A DNA stretch of 11,579 bases, from NCBI GenBank assembly GCA_029238555.1, contig JAQWFV010000087.1:1-11579 (forward strand). Direction: 5' to 3'. Position 1 is the stretch's first letter. Each line of letters begins with the position of its first letter. The stretch is from Flavobacteriaceae bacterium (lineage in GTDB: Bacteria; Bacteroidota; Bacteroidia; Flavobacteriales; Flavobacteriaceae). The position numbers and the translations under genes were made by a program. The notes beneath the pieces are model-generated. The model saw only the letters and a program-made list of their open reading frames with translations, was not told the DNA's origin and did no database searches. Below are positions 1 through 6,976 of the stretch, in pieces.

Positions 1-33
1 GGATTAGACTTTTTACAAAAAGAAATAGGTTAA
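1..33 (+). CDS. nqrA: NqrA C-terminal tip (partial, 5' end outside window)
   Basis: Only the last ten codons are present, reading GLDFLQKEIG followed by TAA at 31-33. The frame is open to the left edge and ends one base before the nqrB start codon. NqrA is the peripheral cytoplasmic subunit of Na+-NQR, and nqrA directly precedes nqrB in known nqrABCDEF operons. The call therefore rests on position and on an open frame ending where nqrA should end. The fragment is too short to identify by sequence alone. Confidence 0.75.
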   Translation, partial: GLDFLQKEIG

Positions 34-34
34 T

Positions 35-1276
35 ATGAGCTTTAAGAACAAATTACACGAAATTAAAGAGCAATTAAAAGGGAAGAAGGTTGCTCCTGCT
101 TTTAATGCATTGCACACTTTCTTGTACACCCCTAATGAAACAACCCATTCTGGTGGTCATGTTAGGGTAGCAGATGATTTAAAGAGAACCATGAATACGG
201 TCATTACGGCTCTTATTCCTGTGTTGCTTTTTGGAATGTTCAATGCAGGTTACCAACATTATTCAGCAATTGACGCAGCTAATGGAACCCCAAGAACCCT
301 AGATATTTTGGGAAACTTCCTCACCTTTGACAATTTCTGGATGGGTGCCTTAACGATTCTTCCTTTGGTGGTAGTTTCTTACGGAGTAGGTTTGGCAGTA
401 GAGTTTGTTTTTGCTGTGATAAAAGGCCACGAAGTAGAAGAGGGGTATTTGGTTACTGGAATGTTAGTGCCACTAATTGTACCTGTAGACACGCCATTAT
501 GGATGTTAGCCGTTGCTGTGATATTTGGTGTTGTGATTGGAAAAGAAGTCTTTGGAGGTACTGGAATGAATATTTTAAATCCAGCACTAACCATCAGAGC
601 TTTCTTATTCTTTGCTTATCCTACTTGGATGAGTGGAGACAAAGTATGGGTTCACCAAGCCGTAGAAAGAGCCGGAACACCAGATGCCATTTCAGGGGAA
701 ACCATCCTGGGTTACTTGGCTCAAGGAAGGGGTGCAGAATACTCGTATTCTATCTCTGATATGTTTTTTGGTTTTATACCAGGTTCAGTAGGTGAAACCT
801 CTACCTTTCTAATTCTACTTGGGGGCTTATTTTTAGTGTTCACTAAAATAGCTAGCTGGAGAATTATGCTCAGTGCTGTTTTAGGTGCCTTATCTATGGG
901 ATTAATTTTTAACGGTGTAGTAGACGCAGGATGGATCACAGAGAGTAGTAAATTTTATGGACTCATGAGTTTTGCTTTCTGGCAACATTTAATTGTAGGA
1001 GGTTTAGCTTTTGGTATAGTATACATGGCCACTGATCCTGTAACGGGTTCTCAAACCAACAAAGGGAAATGGTACTACGGTTTTTTCATTGGATTTATAT
1101 CTGTATTGATTAGGGTATTTAACCCTGCTTATCCAGAAGGGGTGTTTTTAGCCATTCTTTTAATGAATGTATTTGCCCCTACGATTGACCATTACGTAGT
1201 TCAAGGAAATATTAAAAAACGTTTAAAGCGCGCTAAAAATAGTGTTGCTAAAACCTTAAATGTAGAAACAGTTTAG
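35..1276 (+). CDS. nqrB: Na+-translocating NADH:quinone reductase subunit B
   Basis: This is the large integral membrane subunit of Na+-NQR. It carries covalently bound FMN, takes part in Na+ translocation and contributes to the quinone site. At 413 residues it is the usual family length, with about ten hydrophobic segments between residues 53 and 382. Family blocks visible are EVFGGTGMNILNPAL (171-185), RAFLFFAYP (188-196) and MATDPVTGSQ (331-340). The flavinylation site reads D217-A-I-S-G-E-T223, so Thr223 should carry FMN through a phosphoester bond. The usual form is SGAT, and Glu replaces Ala here. The start is ATG at 35, one base after the nqrA stop, which implies translational coupling. 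The match to the NQR type rather than Rnf is supported by the neighbouring NqrF. Confidence 0.97.
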   Translation: MSFKNKLHEIKEQLKGKKVAPAFNALHTFLYTPNETTHSGGHVRVADDLKRTMNTVITALIPVLLFGMFNAGYQHYSAIDAANGTPRTLDILGNFLTFDNFWMGALTILPLVVVSYGVGLAVEFVFAVIKGHEVEEGYLVTGMLVPLIVPVDTPLWMLAVAVIFGVVIGKEVFGGTGMNILNPALTIRAFLFFAYPTWMSGDKVWVHQAVERAGTPDAISGETILGYLAQGRGAEYSYSISDMFFGFIPGSVGETSTFLILLGGLFLVFTKIASWRIMLSAVLGALSMGLIFNGVVDAGWITESSKFYGLMSFAFWQHLIVGGLAFGIVYMATDPVTGSQTNKGKWYYGFFIGFISVLIRVFNPAYPEGVFLAILLMNVFAPTIDHYVVQGNIKKRLKRAKNSVAKTLNVETV

Positions 1277-1278
1277 TC

Positions 1279-2028
1279 ATGGCTATAAACACAGAGAAAA
1301 ATACATACACGATTGCTTTTGCTGCTGTGATGGTAGTAATTGTAGGGGCATTATTGGCCTTTATGGCATCGGCGCTTAGCGCCAAAATCAGTGAGAATGA
1401 GCGTTTAGAGAAACAGCAAAACATTCTTTATGCGATGGGTGTTAATGAGAATGAAGGTGCTGGATCTGTCTCTTTTATTGGTACAGATAAAGTGGCAGAG
1501 GCTTTTAATACTTACATTAAAGAGCAAATCATTCTTGAGGGAGATAAAATTACCAAAGACCCGAATGCTTACTTAATAGATCTTAAAAAAGAAGAAACCA
1601 ATGCAAAGGCAGGCAAAACGAGAAAGTTACCTGTTTTTATTGGTGAAAAAGACAATAAGGAGTTTTACATTATCCCTATGAGGGGTAAAGGGCTTTGGGA
1701 CGCTATCTGGGGCTTTGTCGCAGTAGACAAGAATATGATTGTTCAGGGCGTTTACTTTGACCATAAAGGAGAGACTCCTGGATTGGGCGCTAATATTAAG
1801 CAGCGTTATTTTATGGATGACTTTATTGGAGAGTCTATCCTGAATAATGACAATTATGTGGGTATTACCGTGGCCAAAGGAAACAATGACCCTACCAATG
1901 AAACTAAAGACGACAACGAGGTAGACGCTCTTGCTGGAGCAACTATTACAGGTGATGGTGTTTCTGCCATGATCAAGCAAAGTGTTGCGCTTTACAAACC
2001 TTTTTTACAAACCATAGCATCTAATTAA
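1279..2028 (+). CDS. nqrC: Na+-translocating NADH:quinone reductase subunit C
   Basis: NqrC is the second FMN-carrying subunit, with a single membrane anchor and a periplasmic flavin domain that relays electrons from the NqrD/E iron-sulphur centre to NqrB. The 249-residue product has an N-terminal hydrophobic anchor (about 11-35), then a soluble domain with the family block GETPGLGA (164-171). Near the C-terminus is the FMN-binding motif D216-A-L-A-G-A-T222, where Thr222 is the predicted attachment residue. The commoner form is SGAT; here the first Ser is Ala. The start codon is two bases after the nqrB stop. The threonine motif predicts that this protein is a substrate of the ApbE encoded downstream at 5203-6222. 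Confidence 0.96.
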   Translation: MAINTEKNTYTIAFAAVMVVIVGALLAFMASALSAKISENERLEKQQNILYAMGVNENEGAGSVSFIGTDKVAEAFNTYIKEQIILEGDKITKDPNAYLIDLKKEETNAKAGKTRKLPVFIGEKDNKEFYIIPMRGKGLWDAIWGFVAVDKNMIVQGVYFDHKGETPGLGANIKQRYFMDDFIGESILNNDNYVGITVAKGNNDPTNETKDDNEVDALAGATITGDGVSAMIKQSVALYKPFLQTIASN

Positions 2029-2034
2029 TACAAC

Positions 2035-2682
2035 ATGGGAATTCTTTCAAAAAAAGACGCCGCTTTAATTTTAGATCCACTAGCAGACAACAACCCAATC
2101 ACCATTCAGGTTCTGGGAATTTGCTCTGCTTTGGCCATCACCGCAGAATTAGAAGCGTCCATCGTAATGGCCGTATCGGTGCTGTTTGTAATGGGTATGG
2201 GAAATGTAGTGATCTCATTAATGAGAAACATCATTCCATCTAAAATCAGAATTATTGTTCAATTGGTCGTAGTAGCTACCCTTGTAATTGTGGTAGATCA
2301 AGTACTAAAGGCTTTTGCTTACGAGTTGAGTAAAACACTTTCTGTATTCGTTGGATTGATTATTACCAACTGTATTATTATGGGACGTTTTGAAGCATTC
2401 GCTTTGGCAAATGGTCCCAAAAGATCCTTTTTAGACGGTATAGGAAATGCTGCGGGTTACGGATTTATCCTTGTAGTCATTGGATTTTTTAGAGAACTTT
2501 TGGGTTCAGGAACACTACTAGGAATAAAAGTATTGGGAGATCCTATTGAAAAAACAGGATTATACGCATTTGGATATGAGAACAACGGTTTTATGTTATT
2601 GTCTCCAATGGCTCTTATTGTTGTAGGACTTATTATTTGGGTACAACGTTCCAGAAACCCAGCATTAATCGAAGAAAACTAA
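2035..2682 (+). CDS. nqrD: Na+-translocating NADH:quinone reductase subunit D
   Basis: NqrD is a small six-helix membrane subunit that, with NqrE, forms an inverted pair holding an iron-sulphur centre in the middle of the membrane. The 215-residue product is of family length. The two conserved cysteines are in place: C30 in LGICSALA and C113 in ITNCIIMGR. Other family blocks are GRFEAFALANGP (117-128) and FFRELLGSGTLLG (151-163). It starts six bases after the nqrC stop. The C-terminal stretch after the last helix is short and ends VQRSRNPALIEEN, as is common in this family. Assignment to NqrD rather than its paralogue RnfE follows from the surrounding nqrC, nqrE and nqrF genes. Confidence 0.96.
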   Translation: MGILSKKDAALILDPLADNNPITIQVLGICSALAITAELEASIVMAVSVLFVMGMGNVVISLMRNIIPSKIRIIVQLVVVATLVIVVDQVLKAFAYELSKTLSVFVGLIITNCIIMGRFEAFALANGPKRSFLDGIGNAAGYGFILVVIGFFRELLGSGTLLGIKVLGDPIEKTGLYAFGYENNGFMLLSPMALIVVGLIIWVQRSRNPALIEEN

Positions 2683-2701
2683 CAAATACACAGACTAGAT
2701 C

Positions 2702-3478
2702 ATGTTAGAACACATAGAATTATTTTTTAAGTCCATCTTTATAGACAATATGGTATTTGCCACATTCCTCGGAATGTGTTCTTACCTGGCGGTATCCAAA
2801 AAAGTGACTACAGCAGTAGGACTTGGTGCAGCCGTAATATTTGTATTAGCCGTAACGGTTCCCATGAACTGGTTATTGGATCAGTACCTTTTAAGAGACG
2901 GTGCTTTGGCCTGGTTAGGTCCTGAATACGCAGATTATAATTTGAGCTTTTTATCTTTTATATTATTCATCGCAACCATAGCAACTATGGTTCAATTGGT
3001 GGAGATAGTGGTAGAGAAATTCAGTCCATCTTTGTATAACTCTTTGGGTATTTTCTTGCCTCTAATTGCGGTAAACTGTGCCATTTTAGGAGGCTCTTTG
3101 TTTATGCAATCTAGAGATATTCAAACCCTTGGATTGGCCTTTAACTATGGCTTGTCTTCTGGAATAGGTTGGTTTTTAGCCATCTTAGCCATTGCAGCCA
3201 TTAGAGAGAAAATCAGGTATTCAAACGTACCTGCTCCACTGAGAGGTCTTGGAATCACATTTATTATCACTGGTCTTATGGCCATTGGTTTTATGAGTTT
3301 CGGAGGAATGCTCACTGGAGGAGATGAAGCAGTGCCACAAGAAGAAGTGGTTGCTGTAGCACCTACTCAAGAAGTGTCTGGCCTTACGGCCGATGCCGCT
3401 CAGCAAGACCTTAGCCAAAATGAAAATGAAACAGTCCAGGAAGACAGTCCTGCTACTGATAACCAAATAAACGAATAA
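2702..3478 (+). CDS. nqrE: Na+-translocating NADH:quinone reductase subunit E, with an acidic C-terminal extension
   Basis: NqrE pairs with NqrD in the membrane. Its conserved cysteines are C26 (LGMCSYLA) and C126 (VNCAILGG). Family blocks include FIDNMVFATFLGMC (13-26), EKFSPSLYNSLGIFLPLI (105-122) and REKIRYSNVPAPLRGLG (168-184). The core ends near residue 203, about the full length of the usual protein (roughly 200 residues). It is then followed by about 55 extra residues rich in Glu, Asp, Gln and Ala. I count 13 acidic residues and no Lys or Arg from residue 204 to the end. The tail is predicted to be disordered. By analogy with RnfA-type topology it may face the periplasm, though this is an inference. 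The gene starts 19 nt after nqrD, the largest gap in the operon, and ends 2 nt before nqrF. Confidence 0.95.
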   Translation: MLEHIELFFKSIFIDNMVFATFLGMCSYLAVSKKVTTAVGLGAAVIFVLAVTVPMNWLLDQYLLRDGALAWLGPEYADYNLSFLSFILFIATIATMVQLVEIVVEKFSPSLYNSLGIFLPLIAVNCAILGGSLFMQSRDIQTLGLAFNYGLSSGIGWFLAILAIAAIREKIRYSNVPAPLRGLGITFIITGLMAIGFMSFGGMLTGGDEAVPQEEVVAVAPTQEVSGLTADAAQQDLSQNENETVQEDSPATDNQINE

Positions 3479-3480
3479 GC

Positions 3481-4788
3481 ATGATATTAGCGACTTCTAC
3501 CATAGGAACCATTACCATTACAGTAATAGCTTTTTTAGTACTCTTATTGCTTTTGGTTAGTGTATTGTTATTTACAAAAGAAAAATTATCTCCTTCTGGT
3601 CCTGTAACCATCACCATTAATGGTGAAAAGAAGATTGAAGTGGCTTCTGGAGGCACTTTGTTGTCTACCTTAGGAAACCAGAAAGTATTCTTGCCTTCTG
3701 CATGTGGAGGAGGAGGAACTTGTATTCAGTGTGAGTGTCATGTGAATTCTGGAGGAGGGGAAGCCCTTCCAACAGAAACACCTCATTTCTCTAAAAGAGA
3801 ACTCAATGCAGGAGCCCGTTTGGCTTGCCAAGTGAAGGTGAAACAAGATATGGATATTAGCATTCCAGAAGAAGTTTTTGGAATTAAAAAATGGCCAGGA
3901 AAAGTGGTTAGAAACTACAATGTAGCTTCTTTTATTAAAGAGTTCGTAGTAGAGATTCCAGAAGACATGAACTACAAAGCTGGAGGCTATATTCAGATTG
4001 AAATTCCTGCTTGTGAAGTAAAATATGCAGACATAGATATTACGGCACACCCTGAAGAGCACGACGCTCCAGATAAATTCCAAGCGGAGTGGGATAAGTT
4101 TAACTTGTGGCCACTAGTCATGAAAAACCCCGAGTTAGTAGAAAGAGCCTACTCAATGGCTTCCTTCCCTGCAGAGGGAAGAGAGATTATGTTGAATGTT
4201 CGTATAGCTACCCCGCCATGGGATAGGGCTAAAAACGGATGGATGGACGTAAACCCTGGTGTGGCTTCATCTTACATCTTTGGTTTAAAGCCTGGAGACG
4301 ACGTTGTGATCTCTGGACCTTACGGTGAATTCTTTATTAACGAATCAGATTCTGAGATGCTTTATGTAGGTGGTGGAGCTGGAATGGCCCCTATGCGTTC
4401 GCACTTATACCACTTATTCAAAACATTAAAGACCAATAGAAAGGTGACTTACTGGTATGGAGGTCGTTCTAAGAGAGAATTATTCTACATAGATCACTTT
4501 AAGAAATTAGAGGCAGAATTTCCAAACTTCAAATTCTATATGGCCCTTTCAGAGCCAATGGAAGAAGACAATTGGAAAGTAAAAGAAGATGTAGATGCTC
4601 AAGGAGACGGTTTTGTTGGTTTTATTCACAATTGTGTGATTGACCAATACTTGAGTAAACACGAATCTCCAGAAGATATTGAATTGTACTTTTGTGGACC
4701 CCCACTCATGAACCAAGCGGTCCAGAAAATGGGAGAAGACTATGGTATCCCAGACGAGCACATTCGCTTTGATGATTTTGGAGGGTAA
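3481..4788 (+). CDS. nqrF: Na+-translocating NADH:quinone reductase subunit F (NADH dehydrogenase subunit)
   Basis: NqrF is the electron entry point. It oxidises NADH at an FAD and passes electrons to a 2Fe-2S cluster. The 435-residue product has one N-terminal membrane helix (about 8-31). A plant-type ferredoxin domain follows with cluster ligands C75, C81, C84 and C116 (the C-x5-C-x2-C pattern plus a distant Cys). After it comes a ferredoxin-reductase module with the FAD motif R222-A-Y-S225, the nucleotide-binding loop GGGAGMAP (297-304) and CGPP (405-408). The C-terminus is FDDFGG, where an aromatic residue stacks near the flavin in this family. All cofactor residues are intact. The start ATG lies 2 nt after the nqrE stop. 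Translation ends just before a strong terminator, so this is the last gene of the main transcript. Confidence 0.98.
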   Translation: MILATSTIGTITITVIAFLVLLLLLVSVLLFTKEKLSPSGPVTITINGEKKIEVASGGTLLSTLGNQKVFLPSACGGGGTCIQCECHVNSGGGEALPTETPHFSKRELNAGARLACQVKVKQDMDISIPEEVFGIKKWPGKVVRNYNVASFIKEFVVEIPEDMNYKAGGYIQIEIPACEVKYADIDITAHPEEHDAPDKFQAEWDKFNLWPLVMKNPELVERAYSMASFPAEGREIMLNVRIATPPWDRAKNGWMDVNPGVASSYIFGLKPGDDVVISGPYGEFFINESDSEMLYVGGGAGMAPMRSHLYHLFKTLKTNRKVTYWYGGRSKRELFYIDHFKKLEAEFPNFKFYMALSEPMEEDNWKVKEDVDAQGDGFVGFIHNCVIDQYLSKHESPEDIELYFCGPPLMNQAVQKMGEDYGIPDEHIRFDDFGG

Positions 4789-4795
4789 ACCTCTT

Positions 4796-4825
4796 AAAAA
4801 GCCGATACTCGTATCGGCTTTTTTT
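4796..4825 (+). terminator. Intrinsic terminator after nqrF
   Basis: An uninterrupted 8-bp inverted repeat GCCGATAC/GTATCGGC (4801-4808 and 4811-4818) has only 2 nt between the arms, so the real loop probably opens the inner pairs. Five A's precede it and seven T's follow it. The A/T tracts lengthen the stem and supply the U-run. Because the sequence is nearly symmetrical it could also work on the opposite strand, but no converging gene ends here. It lies 7 nt after the nqrF stop and only 19 nt before the next start codon, so it separates the structural nqr genes from the downstream pair. Confidence 0.9.
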
Positions 4826-4844
4826 ATATCCTAAATACTCCTAT

Positions 4845-5213
4845 ATGACTCCTTTAACGCCACAAGAACTCCACAACTTAGCCATGAATATCGTGGGTAA
4901 GTCACTAGAAGAAGATGGCTATGAATTCATGGCCGTGAACAGTGAATTGAAGAAACATCCTCAATTTGTTTGTTTGAAAGACAAAACACTTCATTTTATT
5001 TTGGTTCGTGCGGTGGTGTATCCAGACAATCCTCATGAAATGGATTCAGAGACCGCTATTAAAATGAAAGCCCATGCAGACAAATTTGAAGCGAGCACTT
5101 ATTATGCAGGGGTAGGTTTGCACAATATAGAAGACCCTAGCTTACCTTTGTATTTAAACGCCCCTTATACGGTTACTTATGCGGGCCTAATTCCAGTATC
5201 TGATGAGAAATAG
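4845..5213 (+). CDS. Small conserved-looking protein between nqrF and apbE, function unknown
   Basis: This encodes a 122-residue soluble protein with no signal peptide and no membrane segment. I recall similar proteins of about 110-120 residues at this position in other Flavobacteriia, sometimes named 'NADH-quinone reductase subunit F'. It has no ferredoxin, FAD or NADH motif, so that name would be wrong. The order of likely elements is: helix (6-24), strand FMAVNS (28-33), strand FVCL (41-44), strand LHFILVRAVVY (49-59), helix (68-82), strand STYYAGVGL (84-92), then PLYLNAPYTVTYAG near the end. The layout resembles a PD-(D/E)XK nuclease-like fold without the catalytic Asp and Glu-x-Lys, but this is only pattern matching. 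The start is ATG at 4845; the stop overlaps apbE by 11 bp. The overlap suggests a role in NQR assembly or flavinylation. Confidence 0.8.
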   Translation: MTPLTPQELHNLAMNIVGKSLEEDGYEFMAVNSELKKHPQFVCLKDKTLHFILVRAVVYPDNPHEMDSETAIKMKAHADKFEASTYYAGVGLHNIEDPSLPLYLNAPYTVTYAGLIPVSDEK

Positions 5214-6222
5214 TAATGTGTTATTAGGAATATTTTTATTATTTGCTGCTTGTAATAGTGGTCCAAAGACCCCTGAGAAGCAAATATTGCGGGGAGACGC
5301 CTTAGGGACTACTTATGGTATAAGTTATATCAGTAAAACCCCCTTACTCACTAGTGCTGCTATGGACTCTCTGTTGCAAGTTGTGAACCAGTCCATGTCT
5401 ACTTATTGGCCAGATTCAGACATTTCTAGCATTAATAGGGGCGACACATCTGTGACTGTTGAACCTATGTTTAGAGAAGTGTTTCAATATTCTGAGCAAA
5501 TCTTTAAAGCGACTGAGGGGTATTTTGACCCTACTGTAGGTCCGTTGGTGAACGCTTGGGGTTTTGGACCAGAAGAGGCTTTGGAAATGACTCCAAATCG
5601 GGTAGACAGCCTTATGGCTTATGTGGGGTTTTCTAAGGTATCCTTGTTGCCCTCTGGAAAAATTGAGAAAAGTGATCCAGCCATCTATTTTGACTTCAAT
5701 GCCATTGCTAAAGGCTATACCTTAGATAGAATAGCTTTAGTCTTAGAACGTTTGGGTGTGACTAATTATCTCATTGAATTGGGGGGTGAGTTGGTGGCTA
5801 AAGGACGCAATACCATTTCTGAAAAGCAATGGCTTGTGGGTATAGACCATCCTAAAAATGAAGACCGAAATAATCCTATTGTATTGGTTCAATTGGAAGA
5901 CAGGGCGCTGGCCTCTTCTGGGAATTATAGAAAATTTAGGGTAGATCCTGAAACTGGAGAAAAATTCGTACACACCATTAACCCTTTGACAGGCTATTCA
6001 GAGAACAGTGCTACGCTCGCTGCTAGTGTATTGGCGCCAAATTGTGCTTTAGCAGACGGTTATGCCACGGCATTTATGGCTATGGGTTATGAAAAGGCCA
6101 TTGCTCTCGCAGCAAGTCTTGAGGGTATTGACGTCTATTTGGTCTATGTAAATGCAGAGGGAGCGCTCGATCAGTATATGAGTGAGGGTTTTAAACAAGT
6201 GGTTTACGAACAAGCGGAATAA
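5203..6222 (+). CDS. apbE: FAD:protein FMN transferase (ApbE), lipoprotein
   Basis: ApbE uses FAD to attach FMN to threonine in SGAT-like motifs of NqrB and NqrC on the outer side of the cytoplasmic membrane. The 339-residue product is of typical length. An N-terminal hydrophobic segment (5-16) leads to C17, a likely lipidation site. The residue at -3 is Phe, which is not ideal for a lipobox. Family blocks are FDPTVGPLVNAWGFG (108-122), FDFNAIAKGYTLD (163-175, usually DLGGIAKGY), IELGGELVAKG (191-201), ASSGNYRKF (237-245), H257-T-I-N-P-L-T-G and A284-D-G-Y-A-T289. H257 and D285 match the family's catalytic/flavin and metal positions. The start overlaps the preceding gene by 11 bp. The 3' end overlaps the opposing methyltransferase gene. 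Confidence 0.95.
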   Translation: MRNSNVLLGIFLLFAACNSGPKTPEKQILRGDALGTTYGISYISKTPLLTSAAMDSLLQVVNQSMSTYWPDSDISSINRGDTSVTVEPMFREVFQYSEQIFKATEGYFDPTVGPLVNAWGFGPEEALEMTPNRVDSLMAYVGFSKVSLLPSGKIEKSDPAIYFDFNAIAKGYTLDRIALVLERLGVTNYLIELGGELVAKGRNTISEKQWLVGIDHPKNEDRNNPIVLVQLEDRALASSGNYRKFRVDPETGEKFVHTINPLTGYSENSATLAASVLAPNCALADGYATAFMAMGYEKAIALAASLEGIDVYLVYVNAEGALDQYMSEGFKQVVYEQAE

Positions 6223-6967
6223 TCTCTCCTGCGGCTAAGCCGTATTGTGCTACTTTTTCGGGACCCAATACCCTGGTGTAGTCTATGGCCTCGAACTCAA
6301 ATCCTGCTGCAGTTAAAAAGTCTCCATAGTCTCTTCCATAGACCCTTACATGGTCGTATTGACCAAAAATAGCGGCTCTTTCTTTGGGGTCTTTAATGTT
6401 ATTGTCTTCAAAGGTGGTGGCTCTTTTAAGATCCTGTGGAACTTGAAATATTCCCCAACCCCCAGGTTTCATCACCCTGTAGAGTTCTGAAAGGGCTTTT
6501 TGGTGGTCTTCTATGTGTTCTAAAACATGGTTACAAAGCACCACACTAAATTCCCCATCTTTAAAAGGTAAGTTACAGATATCTGCTTTCACCATAGCAA
6601 GGGGAGAGTAGAGGTCTGCAGTAGTGTACTTGAGGTGTTTTAGCTTTTTAAAACGCTTATAAAACGCTTGCTCCGGTGCCATATGTAAAACAGACTGAGC
6701 AATAGTGAACAAATTGGTTTCTGCTTTTAAAAAGAGCCACAGTAACCTGTGTCTTTCCAGGGACAAAGTCCCTGGGGCTAAAACTCCTGGTCTGGAGACG
6801 CCATAACCATAAGGTAAAAAGCGTTTATAAGATTTCCCATCAATGGGGTCCGTGATGTTTTTTCCCCTAAGATATAAGGCTAAAAAAGGCCTGGCCCAAT
6901 AGCTGGCTTTTATTAAAAAAGGCCTTGGGAATTTATTGAGAATCCAGGTAAAAAGTGTGCCACTCAT
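6191..6967 (-). CDS. Class I SAM-dependent methyltransferase of unknown substrate
   Basis: This is a 258-residue Rossmann-type methyltransferase. The SAM-binding region starts at V93-L-H-M-A-P-E99, where most class I enzymes have a glycine-rich V-L-D/E-x-G-x-G loop. Then come the acidic element TADLYSP (116-122), KADICNLPFKDGEF (127-140), LCNHVLEHI (144-152) and LYRVMKPGGWGIFQVP (162-177). These are the features of the Methyltransf_11 group. The N-terminal part has DPIDGKSYKRFLPYG (40-54) and LSLERHRLLWLFL (68-80). In the related family as I recall it, these blocks carry CPxC zinc-ribbon pairs, and here the cysteines are absent. It is 9 nt downstream of map and probably co-transcribed with map and gpmI. 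The substrate cannot be told from sequence. Confidence 0.85.
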   Translation of the reverse strand: MSGTLFTWILNKFPRPFLIKASYWARPFLALYLRGKNITDPIDGKSYKRFLPYGYGVSRPGVLAPGTLSLERHRLLWLFLKAETNLFTIAQSVLHMAPEQAFYKRFKKLKHLKYTTADLYSPLAMVKADICNLPFKDGEFSVVLCNHVLEHIEDHQKALSELYRVMKPGGWGIFQVPQDLKRATTFEDNNIKDPKERAAIFGQYDHVRVYGRDYGDFLTAAGFEFEAIDYTRVLGPEKVAQYGLAAGEIIPLVRKPLV

Positions 6968-6976
6968 CTTGGTGCT

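Noticed and set aside
1627..1980. Minus-strand open frame of 117 codons inside nqrC
   Set aside because: It is antisense to the conserved FMN-binding half of NqrC and shows no family motif or upstream signals.
3311..3478. NqrE tail as the result of a frameshift or read-through
   Set aside because: Codon use looks like the rest of the gene, and the stop falls 2 nt before a correct nqrF start, as in the other tight junctions of the operon.
3670..4083. Minus-strand open frame of 137 codons inside nqrF
   Set aside because: It lies wholly antisense to the ferredoxin and early FAD domains of an intact NqrF. Its translation is rich in Phe/Ser/Cys with no recognisable motif, as expected from a shadow frame.
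6231..6242. CGGC-TAA-GCCG hairpin after apbE as a terminator
   Set aside because: The stem is only 4 bp, there is no T-run on either strand, and it lies inside the methyltransferase coding sequence.
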